This document shows, piece after piece, positions 8,054 through 16,242 of a stretch of 37,384 bases of DNA (position 1 is the first letter of the stretch; each line of letters starts with the position of its first letter). The position numbers and the translations under genes are program-made. The DNA lies in assembly GCA_016190485.1 (NCBI GenBank), contig JACPQN010000009.1:1-37384 (forward strand), read 5' to 3'. Under the pieces are notes generated by a model. It had not been told where the DNA came from. It did no database searches and worked only from the letters and a program-made list of their open reading frames with translations. The DNA is from Chloroflexota bacterium. Lineage in GTDB: Bacteria; Chloroflexota; Dehalococcoidia; SHYD01.

Positions 8054-8435
8054 TGGCCGTCCCTTCTGGCAGCAGCACCGCTCCCAGGCCCTTCAGCACC
8101 CCCAGGGTGCTCTGGTAGAGGTCCTCCTCGCCCTGGCCGGAGATGCGGTAGCGGGCGGTCACGGCCCGCACCAGCAGCTCTACGCCCCGCAACAGCAATG
8201 GATAGTTCTCCGGGTGCTGTTCCAGCGCGGTGAGGAGCTTGACCCGCAGCAGGGCGATCTCCTGGTCCAGTCCCTCCACGTCCCGGGCCTCCTCCAGGGC
8301 TAGCTGCTCCGCCTCCTGGAGCACCCCGGCGTAGAAGTCTCCGGCGCCGCGGCGGGCAGCCTTACCCCGAGCTCGACTCCGGCGGACAGCGGACGCCCCT
8401 GGGCCATCCGCCTTCGCCCGGTCAGCGGCGGCCAC
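8043..8435 (-). CDS. terminase-associated protein, possible small terminase subunit
   Basis: The 130-residue protein has a basic, disordered-looking N-terminus (residues 1-32) followed by a helical domain (FYAGVLQEAEQLALEEA, then LDQEIALLRVKLLTALEQHPENYPLLLRGVELLVRAVTARYRIS). Proteins with a LDxEIxLLRVxL signature often sit directly upstream of phage large terminases in bacterial genomes, and a small-terminase or DNA-binding role is commonly supposed. Here it is two genes upstream of terL and overlaps the genes on either side. Assignment as small terminase is inference from position and architecture; no HTH is evident. Confidence 0.6.
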   Translation of the reverse strand: MAAADRAKADGPGASAVRRSRARGKAARRGAGDFYAGVLQEAEQLALEEARDVEGLDQEIALLRVKLLTALEQHPENYPLLLRGVELLVRAVTARYRISGQGEEDLYQSTLGVLKGLGAVLLPEGTANGR

Positions 8436-8577
8436 TGGGGCCTCCCAGGAGGTCCAGCATCTCCGGCAGCGCGTCGGGCGGCAGGCGCTCGAGGGTGCGC
8501 GTCATGGCCAGCAGCAGCAGCAGAGCCAGGGGCTCCCATCGCTCGGCTTTCGCCAGCTCCGCCAGTAGCGCAGCCAC
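8422..8577 (-). CDS. possible very small protein of the packaging island, about 51 aa
   Basis: A short ORF starting at a GTG at 8577 fills the gap between two island genes and reads VAALLAELAKAERWEPLALL and onward, ending in LGGPSGRR. It overlaps the next gene by 14 bp; an alternative GTG at 8598 would overlap the upstream gene. High GC at third positions and the exact fit in the operon favour a real gene. The sequence is amphipathic to hydrophobic and has no recognisable family. It is too short to judge with certainty. Confidence 0.45.
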   Translation of the reverse strand: MAALLAELAKAERWEPLALLLLLAMTRTLERLPPDALPEMLDLLGGPSGRR

Positions 8578-8585
8578 GGCGTCCC

Positions 8586-8912
8586 CTACCGTCTCCACCA
8601 GGCCGACAGCGCGCGGCGGGCTATCAACGCCGTGATGGCCAGGCTGCCCAGCATGGTCACGCCCTGAGCCACCAGGGCCGCGCCCCGCGACGCGCCCAGG
8701 GGCGCGACTGTCCCGCCGTGCACCAACAGCGCCAGGGCGGAGTAGCCGCTGTGGAGCAGCGTCCCGAAGCTCACCAGGGAGAGCACCGCGGCGCCGAGCC
8801 GCTGGCCCCTGCTTTCCCCGGAAAAGGCGCCGAAGTAGGCGGCGTTGGCGGCGCTGCTGAGGGCCGTCAGGATGAAGAAGAGGAGGAGGAATCCCTGCGG
8901 CTGGTCGTGCAT
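8586..8912 (-). CDS. small membrane protein, first gene of the packaging island
   Basis: The 108-residue protein has three to four predicted membrane segments (FLLLFFILTALSSAANAAYFGAF, residues about 7-29; LGAAVLSLVSFGTLLHSGYSALALLV, about 39-64; and a C-terminal hydrophobic region). The ATG at 8912 is chosen because AAGGAG lies just upstream; a longer reading from 9008 adds an Arg-rich leader that looks non-coding. Family unknown. Position at the head of the island suggests co-transcription with terminase and portal. A holin-like role is possible but unsupported by motif. Confidence 0.6.
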   Translation of the reverse strand: MHDQPQGFLLLFFILTALSSAANAAYFGAFSGESRGQRLGAAVLSLVSFGTLLHSGYSALALLVHGGTVAPLGASRGAALVAQGVTMLGSLAITALIARRALSAWWRR

Positions 8913-8999
8913 ACGCTCCTTGCTTGCTGCCCTATCATGGGTTCGACGGTCAGCCAGCCTGGCCGGGCGAGGGGCTCTTCTACCGGTACGGACGCTCCG

Positions 9000-9299
9000 A
9001 TGCTTCACTACCAGGTGGGCCGTCTCGCCCGGGCCGCGGCTGACAGCCCTGAGAATAGAATATATGTTCTGCTAGGTCAAGGTGGATGGCACATGGGTGA
9101 AATAGCCGAATTTAAGGTGCTACCCCGATGCCAGGGGCTGGCGCAGTCCAAGGGGCTGCACCTAGTGGCAAGGAGGATCAAAGATGTTGGGCTGGATCGG
9201 TTTGAGGAGGAGATTGAGGCTTTAAAGGATAGCGGATGTTTCAGGCTAACCTGCAATTTATCAGTGATAGACCACTGTGAGGCCGCTTACGCTGCTTGA
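9000..9299 (+). CDS. doubtful small ORF, 99 aa
   Basis: An ORF running from an ATG at 9000 ends tail-to-tail with the exchanger gene, overlapping it by 13 bp. The later half (QSKGLHLVARRIKDVGLDRFEEEIEALKDSGCFRLTCNL) looks protein-like, but codon use is AT-richer than the neighbours and there is no convincing ribosome binding site. A TATATG element at about 9059 could be a -10 box, in which case a shorter product from the ATG at 9091 is possible. Apart from this ORF, the 374-bp gap 8913-9286 shows nothing I can name. Confidence 0.25.
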   Translation: MLHYQVGRLARAAADSPENRIYVLLGQGGWHMGEIAEFKVLPRCQGLAQSKGLHLVARRIKDVGLDRFEEEIEALKDSGCFRLTCNLSVIDHCEAAYAA

Positions 9300-10489
9300 G
9301 GCGTTGCCGTGAAGAGGAAATAGAGGAGCAGTGTATAGATAACGGACATGGCCGCCGCGTCCAAGTTGCTGAGGGTATGGTCCTCCTCGATATACTGGAG
9401 GAGCACGTAGAAGAGGGGGAAGAGCAGCAGCACGAGCATGGTAGTGCTGGTGTTGATAGGGATTGAGTAGATGGGAGAGTTGGTGAGCATCCCAAGACTA
9501 GCGATGGTCAGCATGGTGAAAGGGAGGAGTAGGAACATCACCTGGGTCATGCCTCCGAAAACGTTGGAGAGGGCAATGCCGAGCTCACCGCGCCGGTGGG
9601 CTTTATAAACTATGATGTATTCGGAGATACCGGCAAAGAAGGCTAGGCCCGCCGCGGTAGGGATGATGGGAAGACCCAACTGGTTCAAGGCGCTATCGGC
9701 GAACCTTCCGATGGCTTCGCCGCCCACGTACGACCCCGCCATCCCCAGGACAAACATGACCAGGATGCCCCACCAACTGGTGCTGTAGCCGACCAGATGT
9801 GGGTCGGGCGGGTGAGCGGGATGCCCACGTTCCTCCCCCTCCGCATAGTATCGAACCAGAGCGTAGGTGTAGTAGCCATAGATGACGAAAAGTCCGGCTC
9901 CTGCTACCAGCAGGTCGGGCCCGATAAGGCTGGCCTTATGCTCCGCGGCCAGTAGGGCCAGCATGATGCCTCCCAGGATCATTGCGATGCCGCTGCCAGC
10001 CACCAGTACCTCACCTCCCGCTTTGGTGAGGGAAAGAGGCATCAGGAACTGGCCTTTGGTGTCCTTGGGCAGGAAGAAAGAATAGATGCTAAAGGCCAGC
10101 GCGTTGTTGTAGATGGTGACAGCCGCGGTGACAAAAGCAGCCAAGGGTTGCACCTGCACTAGGAAGGTGATGACCACAAACTCCGGGAGGGTAGCCACAA
10201 GGGAGCCGATCGTGCCAGAGATGAAGCCCTCCCAGTGGAACCGCGCTCCCATCTGCTCCACCCCTTGTAAGAACGCTTCGCACGCGCCTTGCAAAACGGC
10301 CAGCCCCGTTACCACCCGGGTCGCAGCCAAGAGCCCCTCGTTCTCGGAAGGCGCCAACCACCTCTGGGCCTCATTGGCGTAGAGAAGTGCCCAGAGTAGC
10401 AACCCCAGTGCCATAACGGTCTGCCAGGGATGGAGGCCTCGATGCTGGGCCTCCCGCACCCTATGGTGTAACGCCGCCAGCTCGCGCAT
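9287..10489 (-). CDS. sodium/calcium exchanger-like membrane protein
   Basis: The 400-residue polytopic protein has about 10-11 membrane segments and two inverted signature regions of the Ca2+/cation antiporter superfamily. The first is SGTIGSLVATLPEFVVITFL (about 91-110); the second is AGISEYIIVYKAHRRGELGIALSNVFGGMTQV (about 286-317). Each carries an acidic residue of the kind that binds cation in the family (E103 and E290). The motifs differ from the canonical GNSxPE/GTSxPE, so this is a divergent branch and the ion is uncertain. A central cytoplasmic loop is short. It starts with ATG after AAGG and appears to be a single gene. Confidence 0.75.
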   Translation of the reverse strand: MRELAALHHRVREAQHRGLHPWQTVMALGLLLWALLYANEAQRWLAPSENEGLLAATRVVTGLAVLQGACEAFLQGVEQMGARFHWEGFISGTIGSLVATLPEFVVITFLVQVQPLAAFVTAAVTIYNNALAFSIYSFFLPKDTKGQFLMPLSLTKAGGEVLVAGSGIAMILGGIMLALLAAEHKASLIGPDLLVAGAGLFVIYGYYTYALVRYYAEGEERGHPAHPPDPHLVGYSTSWWGILVMFVLGMAGSYVGGEAIGRFADSALNQLGLPIIPTAAGLAFFAGISEYIIVYKAHRRGELGIALSNVFGGMTQVMFLLLPFTMLTIASLGMLTNSPIYSIPINTSTTMLVLLLFPLFYVLLQYIEEDHTLSNLDAAAMSVIYTLLLYFLFTATPQAA

Positions 10490-10579
10490 GCTCGTACCTT
10501 GGACAGGTAGGGTTATTCCTGTAGAGAGTAAGGATACAACTTATTTTTTCACCTTGCTTGGAAGCGGGTTTTTCTTACG

Positions 10580-11932
10580 CTACCCCAGTGTCTCTAGGGC
10601 CAGGGCCAGCAGGTGCTTGGTCTTGATGATCAGGCTGCTGATGTCGAAGGACTCGTTGGCGTTGTGGGCCCCCATCAGCTCCGGGTTGGCCGTGGGGTCC
10701 CCGCCGGAGAAGTTGTAGGTGATGATGCCCAGGGGTCGTACCAGGCGGGAGTCGGTGAAGCCGTTGGAGATCACCGGGATCCACCCGGCCGCCGCCATCC
10801 CCGTGGCCTCGTCGGTGGTGCGCTTCACCAGCTCGGCGAAAGGCGTCTCGTAGGGCGAGGCGCTGGGCACTGCCGTGTAGCGAACGGAGATCTCCGCTCC
10901 GGGTATACCATCCACCAGCTTCTGGAACTCCCGTCGCACGTAGGCCTCGTCCTGGTGGGGCAGAGTGCGTACGTCGCACACCACGATGGCCTTGTCCGGG
11001 ATGACGTTGGACTTCACCCCGCCCTGCACCATGGTGGGAGCGACGGTCATGCGGGACACGGCCTTCAGCGCGGTGCCGAAGCGCCGGTTCCGGGCCATGA
11101 CCCGCTCCACCACCGCGTCCACGTTCTGGGGCGTCACGTCACCCTCCACTCCGATCTGCCCCAGGTGCCGGAACACCTCCGCCGAGGTGTCCAACTCCGG
11201 CTGATACGTCCCGATGCGCTCCACCAGCTCCGCCACCCAGTAGAGTGAGCTGTGGCTGAGCCAGGGCACCGAGGCGTGGCCGCTGACGCCGCCCACGGTG
11301 ACGCTCACCTCAAGGCGGCCCTTCTCCCCCACCGTGAACAGGTAGAGGGGCCCTCGGTCCGTCATCATGCCGATGCCGCCCCCCTCGTTGATAGCGTAGT
11401 CGGCCCGGATCTTGGCGGGGTGCTGCTGGGCCAGCCAGGCCCAGCCGTACTCGCCTCCCGACTCCTCGTCGGCGCCGGCGCAAAAGATCAGCTCTCCCTG
11501 GAGCTGCACCCCGGCGCGCTTCAGCAGGATCAGGGTCATGCACTCGGCGGCCACCAGGCTCTTGCAGTCCGCGGCGCCCCGACCCCACACCCGACCTTCG
11601 TGGATCTCCGCCCCAAAGGGCGGGTGCCGCCACTTGGCGGGATCGTCTACCGGCACCACGTCCAGATGGGACATATAGAGGAGCCGGGGCGTGCCCCGGG
11701 CGCCCGGTAGACGGGCGATGATGCTGGCCCGGGTCGGCGCCGACTCCAGCGCCTCCGACGGAATGCCGTCGGCCGCCAGCTTGCGCCGCAGTACCTCTGC
11801 CGCGCGCTGCTCGTTGCCGGTGGGCATGACGCCAGTGCTGGTGGTGTCGGCCCGCACCAGCTCCTGGAGCAGCGCCACCAGCTCATCGTGCGCCCGGTCC
11901 ACGCTGTCAAAGAGGTCCTGCTTGGTCACCAT
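10580..11932 (-). CDS. M20/ArgE/DapE-type metallopeptidase or deacylase
   Basis: The 450-residue protein belongs to the M20 family (ACY1/ArgE/DapE/CPG2), two-zinc enzymes that cleave N-acyl amino acids or small peptides. Visible ligands and catalytic residues are H89 and D91 (SHLDVVP), D122 (GRGAADCKS), the E156-E157 pair (GADEESGG), and a late histidine in MGAHNANES. The dimerisation insert lies in the middle (VSGHASVPW). The full length and all zinc ligands are present, so it should be active. AAGGAG is 9 bp before the ATG. It stands alone, 90 bp behind the exchanger gene in the same direction. Confidence 0.9.
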   Translation of the reverse strand: MVTKQDLFDSVDRAHDELVALLQELVRADTTSTGVMPTGNEQRAAEVLRRKLAADGIPSEALESAPTRASIIARLPGARGTPRLLYMSHLDVVPVDDPAKWRHPPFGAEIHEGRVWGRGAADCKSLVAAECMTLILLKRAGVQLQGELIFCAGADEESGGEYGWAWLAQQHPAKIRADYAINEGGGIGMMTDRGPLYLFTVGEKGRLEVSVTVGGVSGHASVPWLSHSSLYWVAELVERIGTYQPELDTSAEVFRHLGQIGVEGDVTPQNVDAVVERVMARNRRFGTALKAVSRMTVAPTMVQGGVKSNVIPDKAIVVCDVRTLPHQDEAYVRREFQKLVDGIPGAEISVRYTAVPSASPYETPFAELVKRTTDEATGMAAAGWIPVISNGFTDSRLVRPLGIITYNFSGGDPTANPELMGAHNANESFDISSLIIKTKHLLALALETLG

Positions 11933-12018
11933 ATCCGGCTCCTTACAAGTGTGATGCCCAGGGCGCTTTTCTCCCCGTGGATGACGCCGGTCCCCAAGCG
12001 GTCCAGAGGCTGCGGCTC

Positions 12019-12810
12019 TTACACCCTAGCCAGTGCCGCCGGGCGCAGGATACGTATTGGGGTAGCCTCTTCCTTGCCCCGCAGGGTTACGACCCGCTGC
12101 TCCGCGCCAGGGTAGCTTCCCGCTACCTCCTGATACACCTCCTCGCTCACCACCACCTCGCCCGGCCCGGCCTCGGCCTGCAGGCGGGATCCCGTGTTGA
12201 TGGTATCCCCCAGCGCCGTGTAGTCGCTCACCCCCTCCGTCCCTACCTTGCCCACGTAGGCCAGACCCGCGTTCACGCCGATGCCCAGGGGCAGCCAGGG
12301 CTCCCTGCCGCCGCCGAAGCCCACGGCCCGCACCAGGTCCACGGCGGCTCTGACCGCGATGGAGCGGTACTGCGGCCCACTTACCGCTGGGATGAAGAGG
12401 GCCATCACCTCGTCCCCGATCATCTTGTCGATCATCGCGTTATGAGCCAGGAGCACCTCTGTGGCCGCCTTGTAGAAGCGGTTCAGCAGGCTGGCAAAGG
12501 CGCTGGGCCCCAGGCGCTCGCCCATCCCGGTGGAACCCCGCACGTCCGCAAAGAGCACCGCTAGGTCGATCTCCGCTCCGCCCCGGGGCAGCCGGTCGTC
12601 ACACAAGTTACAGAAGTTGGGGTTCTTGCGGGACGGTTTGTACCCCCTGATGCCCATGAGCATGCCGCCCAGGCCACCGAAGGGTACGGCGCAGACGGCG
12701 CAGCGCGGTGAGCTGGGCAGCCGCTCGTAGAACTTGCTACGGTGCCCTTCGATCAGGACGCTCCGCCAGATTGCCTCTATCTCGGGATCGCGCTCCAGTG
12801 ATTCTGCCAT
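12019..12810 (-). CDS. class III adenylate/guanylate cyclase with zinc-ribbon-like N-terminus
   Basis: The 263-residue soluble protein has a class III nucleotide cyclase domain from about residue 81. The metal-binding aspartates are in FADVRGSTGM (D89) and KMIGDEVMALF (D133), and the GVNAGLAYVGKVG and YTALGDTINTGSRL segments are typical. The N-terminus carries two cysteine pairs, C37/C40 and C67/C70, separated by a GYKPSRKNPNFCNLC segment, which probably bind zinc. This arrangement is known from soil bacterial cyclases. I chose the ATG at 12810 because GAGGTG precedes it; the upstream in-frame extension runs through the promoter and repeat. It should make cAMP from ATP. Confidence 0.88.
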   Translation of the reverse strand: MAESLERDPEIEAIWRSVLIEGHRSKFYERLPSSPRCAVCAVPFGGLGGMLMGIRGYKPSRKNPNFCNLCDDRLPRGGAEIDLAVLFADVRGSTGMGERLGPSAFASLLNRFYKAATEVLLAHNAMIDKMIGDEVMALFIPAVSGPQYRSIAVRAAVDLVRAVGFGGGREPWLPLGIGVNAGLAYVGKVGTEGVSDYTALGDTINTGSRLQAEAGPGEVVVSEEVYQEVAGSYPGAEQRVVTLRGKEEATPIRILRPAALARV

Positions 12811-12841
12811 GCTCACACCTCGTTGCCATTGGGTTGACACA

Positions 12842-12870
12842 AGTATAGCCCGCGCCCCGGGAAAGTTCGA
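12842..12870 (-). promoter_or_regulatory. sigma-70-like promoter of the cyclase gene
   Basis: On the minus strand TCGAAC (12870-12865) is followed after exactly 17 bp by TATACT (12847-12842). The -10 box matches 5 of 6 consensus positions, the -35 box only weakly. It gives a leader of about 25 nucleotides before the cyclase start. Confidence 0.5.
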
Positions 12871-12946
12871 CCTCACGCCTGGCCCCGCGGGGCTCCGGTC
12901 CCCAGGCGGGCCGAGGGAAATCACTGAACAACCCACATCGGCGTTG

Positions 12947-13018
12947 CCTGAGCTTGTCGAAGGCACTGCCGCCGGTCCCCTTCGGCTGGCTCAGGGCATG
13001 GTTTCGACAAGCTCAACG
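12947..13018. repeat. interspersed palindromic repeat cluster (three cores)
   Basis: Three cores occur: CCTGAGCTTGTCGAAGG (12947-12963), CCTTCGGCTGGCTCAGG (12979-12995) and TTTCGACAAGCTCAACG (13002-13018). The first is the reverse complement type of the other two, so the RNA can fold into hairpins. They are members of the repeat family found at six further places in the window. The rest of the 440-bp gap 12811-13250 shows only the cyclase promoter and the GGAGGAG site of the aldolase gene. Confidence 0.75.
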
Positions 13019-13250
13019 AACGCCGGCTGGTGCCCTGCTGGCGCCTTGTGACTCCTTCCCAGGCTGCTAATCAGCGGTCTTCAGGAACACCTTGACACCA
13101 GCTAGCCCAGGGCTTACAACAGAGGGGCTGAGCACGCTCATCAGGCGTCCATCGTCCTCCAAGGTGGGCCAGGCATCCGCAGAGGTTCTCTTACTGATGT
13201 AAAATCAGCGCGGCGCTTCCACCAGCGCTGCGCGAGCGGAGGAGACAGAC

Positions 13251-14069
13251 ATGGACTGGGGCATGAAGAACCGGCTGGCGCGTATCCTGCAACCCGCCTC
13301 CGGGCGCACCGTGATGCTCGCGGCAGACCACGGCTACTTTATGGGCGTCGTGCCCAAGTTGGAGGTGCCCCGTGCCACCCTGGCGCCCCTCCTGTCCCAC
13401 GCCGATGCCCTCATGATCACCCGGGGCGTCGCTCGCACCTCCGTGGACCCCGAGACCTCGCCGCCCCTGGTGCTGCGGGTCTCCGGCGGCGTCAGCTTCA
13501 TGGGCAAAGACCTGGCCAACGAAGGGATCACCACCACCATCAAGGAGGCGCTCCGCCTCAATGCCGCAGCCGTGGCCATCTCCATCTTTGTGGGCAGCGA
13601 CTACGAGCGGGAGTCCCTGCTGAACCTCTCCCAGCTCGTGAGCGAGGCGGAGGAGTACGGCATGCCGGTGCTGGCCGTCACCGCGGTGGGCCGAGAGCTG
13701 GAGAAGCGCCGCAACCGCTACATCAGCCTGGCCTGCCGCATCGCCGCCGAGCTGGGCGCCCACCTGGTGAAGACCTACTACTGCGAGCGCTTCGAGAAGG
13801 TGGTGGAGAGCTGCCCGGTGCCCATCGTCATCGCCGGCGGCCCCAAGATGGATACCCTGCGAGATGCGCTCCTGCTCGCGAAGGACGCCATGCAGCGGGG
13901 CGCTCGAGGCGTGGACATGGGCCGCAACATCTGGCAGTCCCAGGCCCCCGTGCCCATGATCCAGGCCATCCGAGCGGTGGTCCACCACAACGCCTCCGTG
14001 GCGGAAGCCGCAGGCATCCTCGACGGCGCCGGCGCACGGCAGCCGGAGCTGGCAGGCAAGAAGACCTAG
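13251..14069 (+). CDS. LsrF/DeoC-like class I aldolase family protein
   Basis: The 272-residue protein is a TIM-barrel class I aldolase of the FbaB/LsrF group. The segment ADHGYFMG near residues 25-32 and the Schiff-base lysine K174 in AHLVKTYYCERFEKVV are typical of LsrF, the thiolase acting on phosphorylated autoinducer-2 breakdown products. PIVIAGGPKMDTL and the final GARGVDMGRNIWQS form the phosphate site. No other lsr genes are near, so the true substrate could be another sugar-phosphate-like aldehyde or dihydroxyacetone-phosphate donor. GGAGGAG precedes the ATG by 8 bp. It is first of a plus-strand group that continues, after a repeat-rich gap, with the alcohol dehydrogenase. Confidence 0.85.
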   Translation: MDWGMKNRLARILQPASGRTVMLAADHGYFMGVVPKLEVPRATLAPLLSHADALMITRGVARTSVDPETSPPLVLRVSGGVSFMGKDLANEGITTTIKEALRLNAAAVAISIFVGSDYERESLLNLSQLVSEAEEYGMPVLAVTAVGRELEKRRNRYISLACRIAAELGAHLVKTYYCERFEKVVESCPVPIVIAGGPKMDTLRDALLLAKDAMQRGARGVDMGRNIWQSQAPVPMIQAIRAVVHHNASVAEAAGILDGAGARQPELAGKKT

Positions 14070-14181
14070 GTAATCCTCCTCATAAGCATCGCGGACAGAG
14101 GGTGTTTATCAACCCGCCACCTCAGGCTCAAGCTTGAGGCACTGTCCTGAAATAGTAGAACTCTAGCCGCTCATGGTGAGC

Positions 14182-14364
14182 CCTTCGGCAGGCTCAGGGC
14201 AGGCTTGTCGAACCACGAGCGGCGGCCGCCATCCTTCGACAAGGCTCAGAGTCTGTGAATCTTTCCCCCTCCCTTGACACCTGTCCTGAGCGAAGTCGAA
14301 GGGGGAGAGGGTTAGGGAGAGGGTGAAGCGACGCCTGCCCCCTCCCTCCTTCGGCAGGCTCAGG
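14182..14364. repeat. interspersed palindromic repeat cluster (four cores)
   Basis: Four cores lie in 180 bp: CCTTCGGCAGGCTCAGG at 14182-14198 and again, identical, at 14348-14364; CCTTCGACAAGGCTCAG at 14233-14249; and CCTGAGCGAAGTCGAAGGG at 14285-14303. The G-rich stretch GGGGGAGAGGGTTAGGG at about 14302-14318 is also of a kind often seen next to such repeats. Apart from these, the 492-bp gap 14070-14561 holds no gene I can support. Confidence 0.75.
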
Positions 14365-14561
14365 ACAGGTCTAGCTCCCTCCCACCAGGGGAGGGAGGAC
14401 AAAGACTCACAAGCTCTCAGGACGAGCGGCCTTTTCATCCATTGTGGTGCCGCTCGCAAGCGACCTGGACGATTCTGAGGGGCTATGCTGTCCGCCTGAG
14501 GCGGCGTACGGAGTGAATAAGCGGTCTCGCGGACGCTGGTTTGCTCGAGGATACTCGTCCC

Positions 14562-15590
14562 ATGCGCGTGGCCATGTACTACAACAACCACGACGTGCGC
14601 CTGGAGGAGCTGCCGGCGCCCACCATCGGCCCTGGTGAGCTGCTGCTGCGTCTCCATGCCAGCGGCATCTGCGGCAGTGATGTCATGGAGTGGTACCGCC
14701 TGGAGAAAGCCCCCCTGGTCCTGGGCCATGAGGTGGCGGGAGAGGTGGTGGCCGTGGGCGACGGCGTGGCCGCCTACCGCGCCGGCGACCGGGTCGTGGC
14801 CTCCCACCACGTGCCCTGCAACCGCTGCCGCGCCTGCCTGGCCGGCCACCACACCGTATGCGAGCTGCTGCGCACCACCCACTTCGACCCCGGCGGCCTG
14901 GCGGAGTACATCCGCCTGCCTGTGCCCAACGTGGAACGAGGGGTCTTCCTATTGCCCTCGGAACTCTCCTACGAGGAGGGCTCCATGATCGAGCCGCTGG
15001 CCTGCGTGGCCCGGGGGCAGCGGCAGGCGCGCCTCCAGCCCGGCCAGTGCGTGCTGGTCCTGGGCAGTGGGCTGGCCGGGCTGTTGCACATCCAGCTCGC
15101 CCGGGCCCTGGGCGCCGGCCTCATCGTGGCGGTGGACATTGTGGAGTTCCGCCGCCAGGCTGCCCGCCGGCTGGGCGCCGACGCGGTGCTGGACGCGGGC
15201 GAACCCATCCCGGAGCGGCTGCGGGCGCTGAACGGCGGCCGCCTGGCCGACCTGGTGGTCCTCGCCACCGGAGCCGAACCGGCCATCCGTCAGGCGCTCC
15301 AGTGTGTGGAGCTGGGCGGCACGGTGCTCTTCTTTGCCCCAGCAGCGCCCGAGGGGAGGCTCCCTGCGCCCCTCAACGACCTCTTCTGGCGCAACGAGCT
15401 GACCCTCACCAGCACCTACGCCGCCGCGCCAGCCGACTTTGTGACGGCGCTGGAACTGGCCCGCACCGGCCGGGTGCAGCTCAGGGCGATGGTGACTCAC
15501 CGCCTGGGCCTGGCCGAGACCGGCCTGGGCTTTCGCCTCACTGCCGAAGCCCAGGACTCCCTCAAGGTCATCATCGAGCCTCAGCGCTAG
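14562..15590 (+). CDS. zinc-dependent medium-chain alcohol/sorbitol dehydrogenase
   Basis: The 342-residue protein is a medium-chain dehydrogenase/reductase that oxidises an alcohol or polyol with NAD(P). Catalytic zinc ligands are C37 (GICGSD), H56-E57 (GHE) and probably E144 (MIEPLAC). The structural zinc is held by C86, C89, C92 and C100 (CNRCRACLAGHHTVC). The nucleotide fold shows VLGSGLAG at about 166-173, and D194-region acidic residue (VAVDIVE) favours NAD over NADP. The ATG at 14562 is used because the family starts with this MRVAMYY-type strand; a TTG at 14541 would add seven residues. The HIT protein gene follows after 14 bp, so the two are probably co-transcribed. Confidence 0.9.
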   Translation: MRVAMYYNNHDVRLEELPAPTIGPGELLLRLHASGICGSDVMEWYRLEKAPLVLGHEVAGEVVAVGDGVAAYRAGDRVVASHHVPCNRCRACLAGHHTVCELLRTTHFDPGGLAEYIRLPVPNVERGVFLLPSELSYEEGSMIEPLACVARGQRQARLQPGQCVLVLGSGLAGLLHIQLARALGAGLIVAVDIVEFRRQAARRLGADAVLDAGEPIPERLRALNGGRLADLVVLATGAEPAIRQALQCVELGGTVLFFAPAAPEGRLPAPLNDLFWRNELTLTSTYAAAPADFVTALELARTGRVQLRAMVTHRLGLAETGLGFRLTAEAQDSLKVIIEPQR

Positions 15591-15604
15591 CAAGCGAGCC
15601 TCTG

Positions 15605-16231
15605 GTGGACTTCACACCTGCCGCTGGGCATCCCTGCGCCTTTTGCGATCCGGCGGCGCTGGCCGACCAGGTGTTGCAAGAGGCTCCGGGCTTCCTGGTG
15701 GTGGCCGACCGCTACGGGCTGGCGGAAGGACATCTCCTCCTCATGCCCAGAGCGCACTACCCGTGCTTCGGAAGTCTTCCGCCCGACCTGCTGAGGGTGG
15801 CGCGTGGGCTTCAGGGAAAGATAGAGAACTTCCTCGTGTCCCGGTTCCAGCGACCCTTCTACTTCGAGCATGGCATTGCCGGCCAAACGGTTCCCCATGC
15901 GCACCTCCACGCAGTGCCCGGTGAAGTGAGCATCCTTGACACGCTTGCCCACGGTCGGTACGCGGCGACCGTGCAGAGCTGGGAGGAGGTCCAGCGCTTC
16001 TACCACGCCCTCCAGGGCTATCTCTACTTTGAGCAGCAGGGACAGGCCTGGGTCTTCTCCCCGGAGCGGGTGCCCCCCGGCTACTTCCAGGCGCTGGTGG
16101 CTGCGGCCCTCGGCGTGCCAGACCGGGAGTCGTGGGGAGGCAGCGCGGTGGCGCCGGCCGAGCGCCTCCGGCGTCTGTGGCGGGCACACTGGGCCAACCA
16201 AGCTCCCGGCAACGTCCCTGAGCGACGGTGA
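15605..16231 (+). CDS. HIT-family nucleotide hydrolase/transferase
   Basis: The 208-residue protein has the histidine-triad motif HAHLHAVP (98-105), whose central histidine attacks nucleotide phosphates. The HIT fold is also shown by FLVVADRYGLAEGHLLLMPRAHYPCFGSL (about 30-58). A C11/C14 pair (HPCAFCD) near the N-terminus could bind zinc as in other HIT proteins. It is longer than the usual 110-150 residues; the extra C-terminal 90 residues resemble the GalT-like or Ap4A-phosphorylase-like extension. The start is a GTG at 15605 just after the dehydrogenase stop. The reading frame continues upstream inside the dehydrogenase gene, but that part is a shadow. Confidence 0.82.
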   Translation: MDFTPAAGHPCAFCDPAALADQVLQEAPGFLVVADRYGLAEGHLLLMPRAHYPCFGSLPPDLLRVARGLQGKIENFLVSRFQRPFYFEHGIAGQTVPHAHLHAVPGEVSILDTLAHGRYAATVQSWEEVQRFYHALQGYLYFEQQGQAWVFSPERVPPGYFQALVAAALGVPDRESWGGSAVAPAERLRRLWRAHWANQAPGNVPERR

Positions 16232-16242
16232 ACTCTTTGATG

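Noticed and set aside
12811-12966. N-terminal extension of the nucleotide cyclase
   Set aside because: It runs through the promoter and a repeat; the ATG at 12810 has a good ribosome binding site.
14163-14882. Minus-strand ORF of 239 codons over the repeat-rich gap
   Set aside because: It is made of translated repeats (such as ACPEPAEG and VLSLPKEGG) and antisense of the dehydrogenase; not a gene.
14858-15604. Upstream extension of the HIT protein through the alcohol dehydrogenase gene
   Set aside because: The extension is an out-of-frame shadow of the dehydrogenase; the HIT family starts after 15605.
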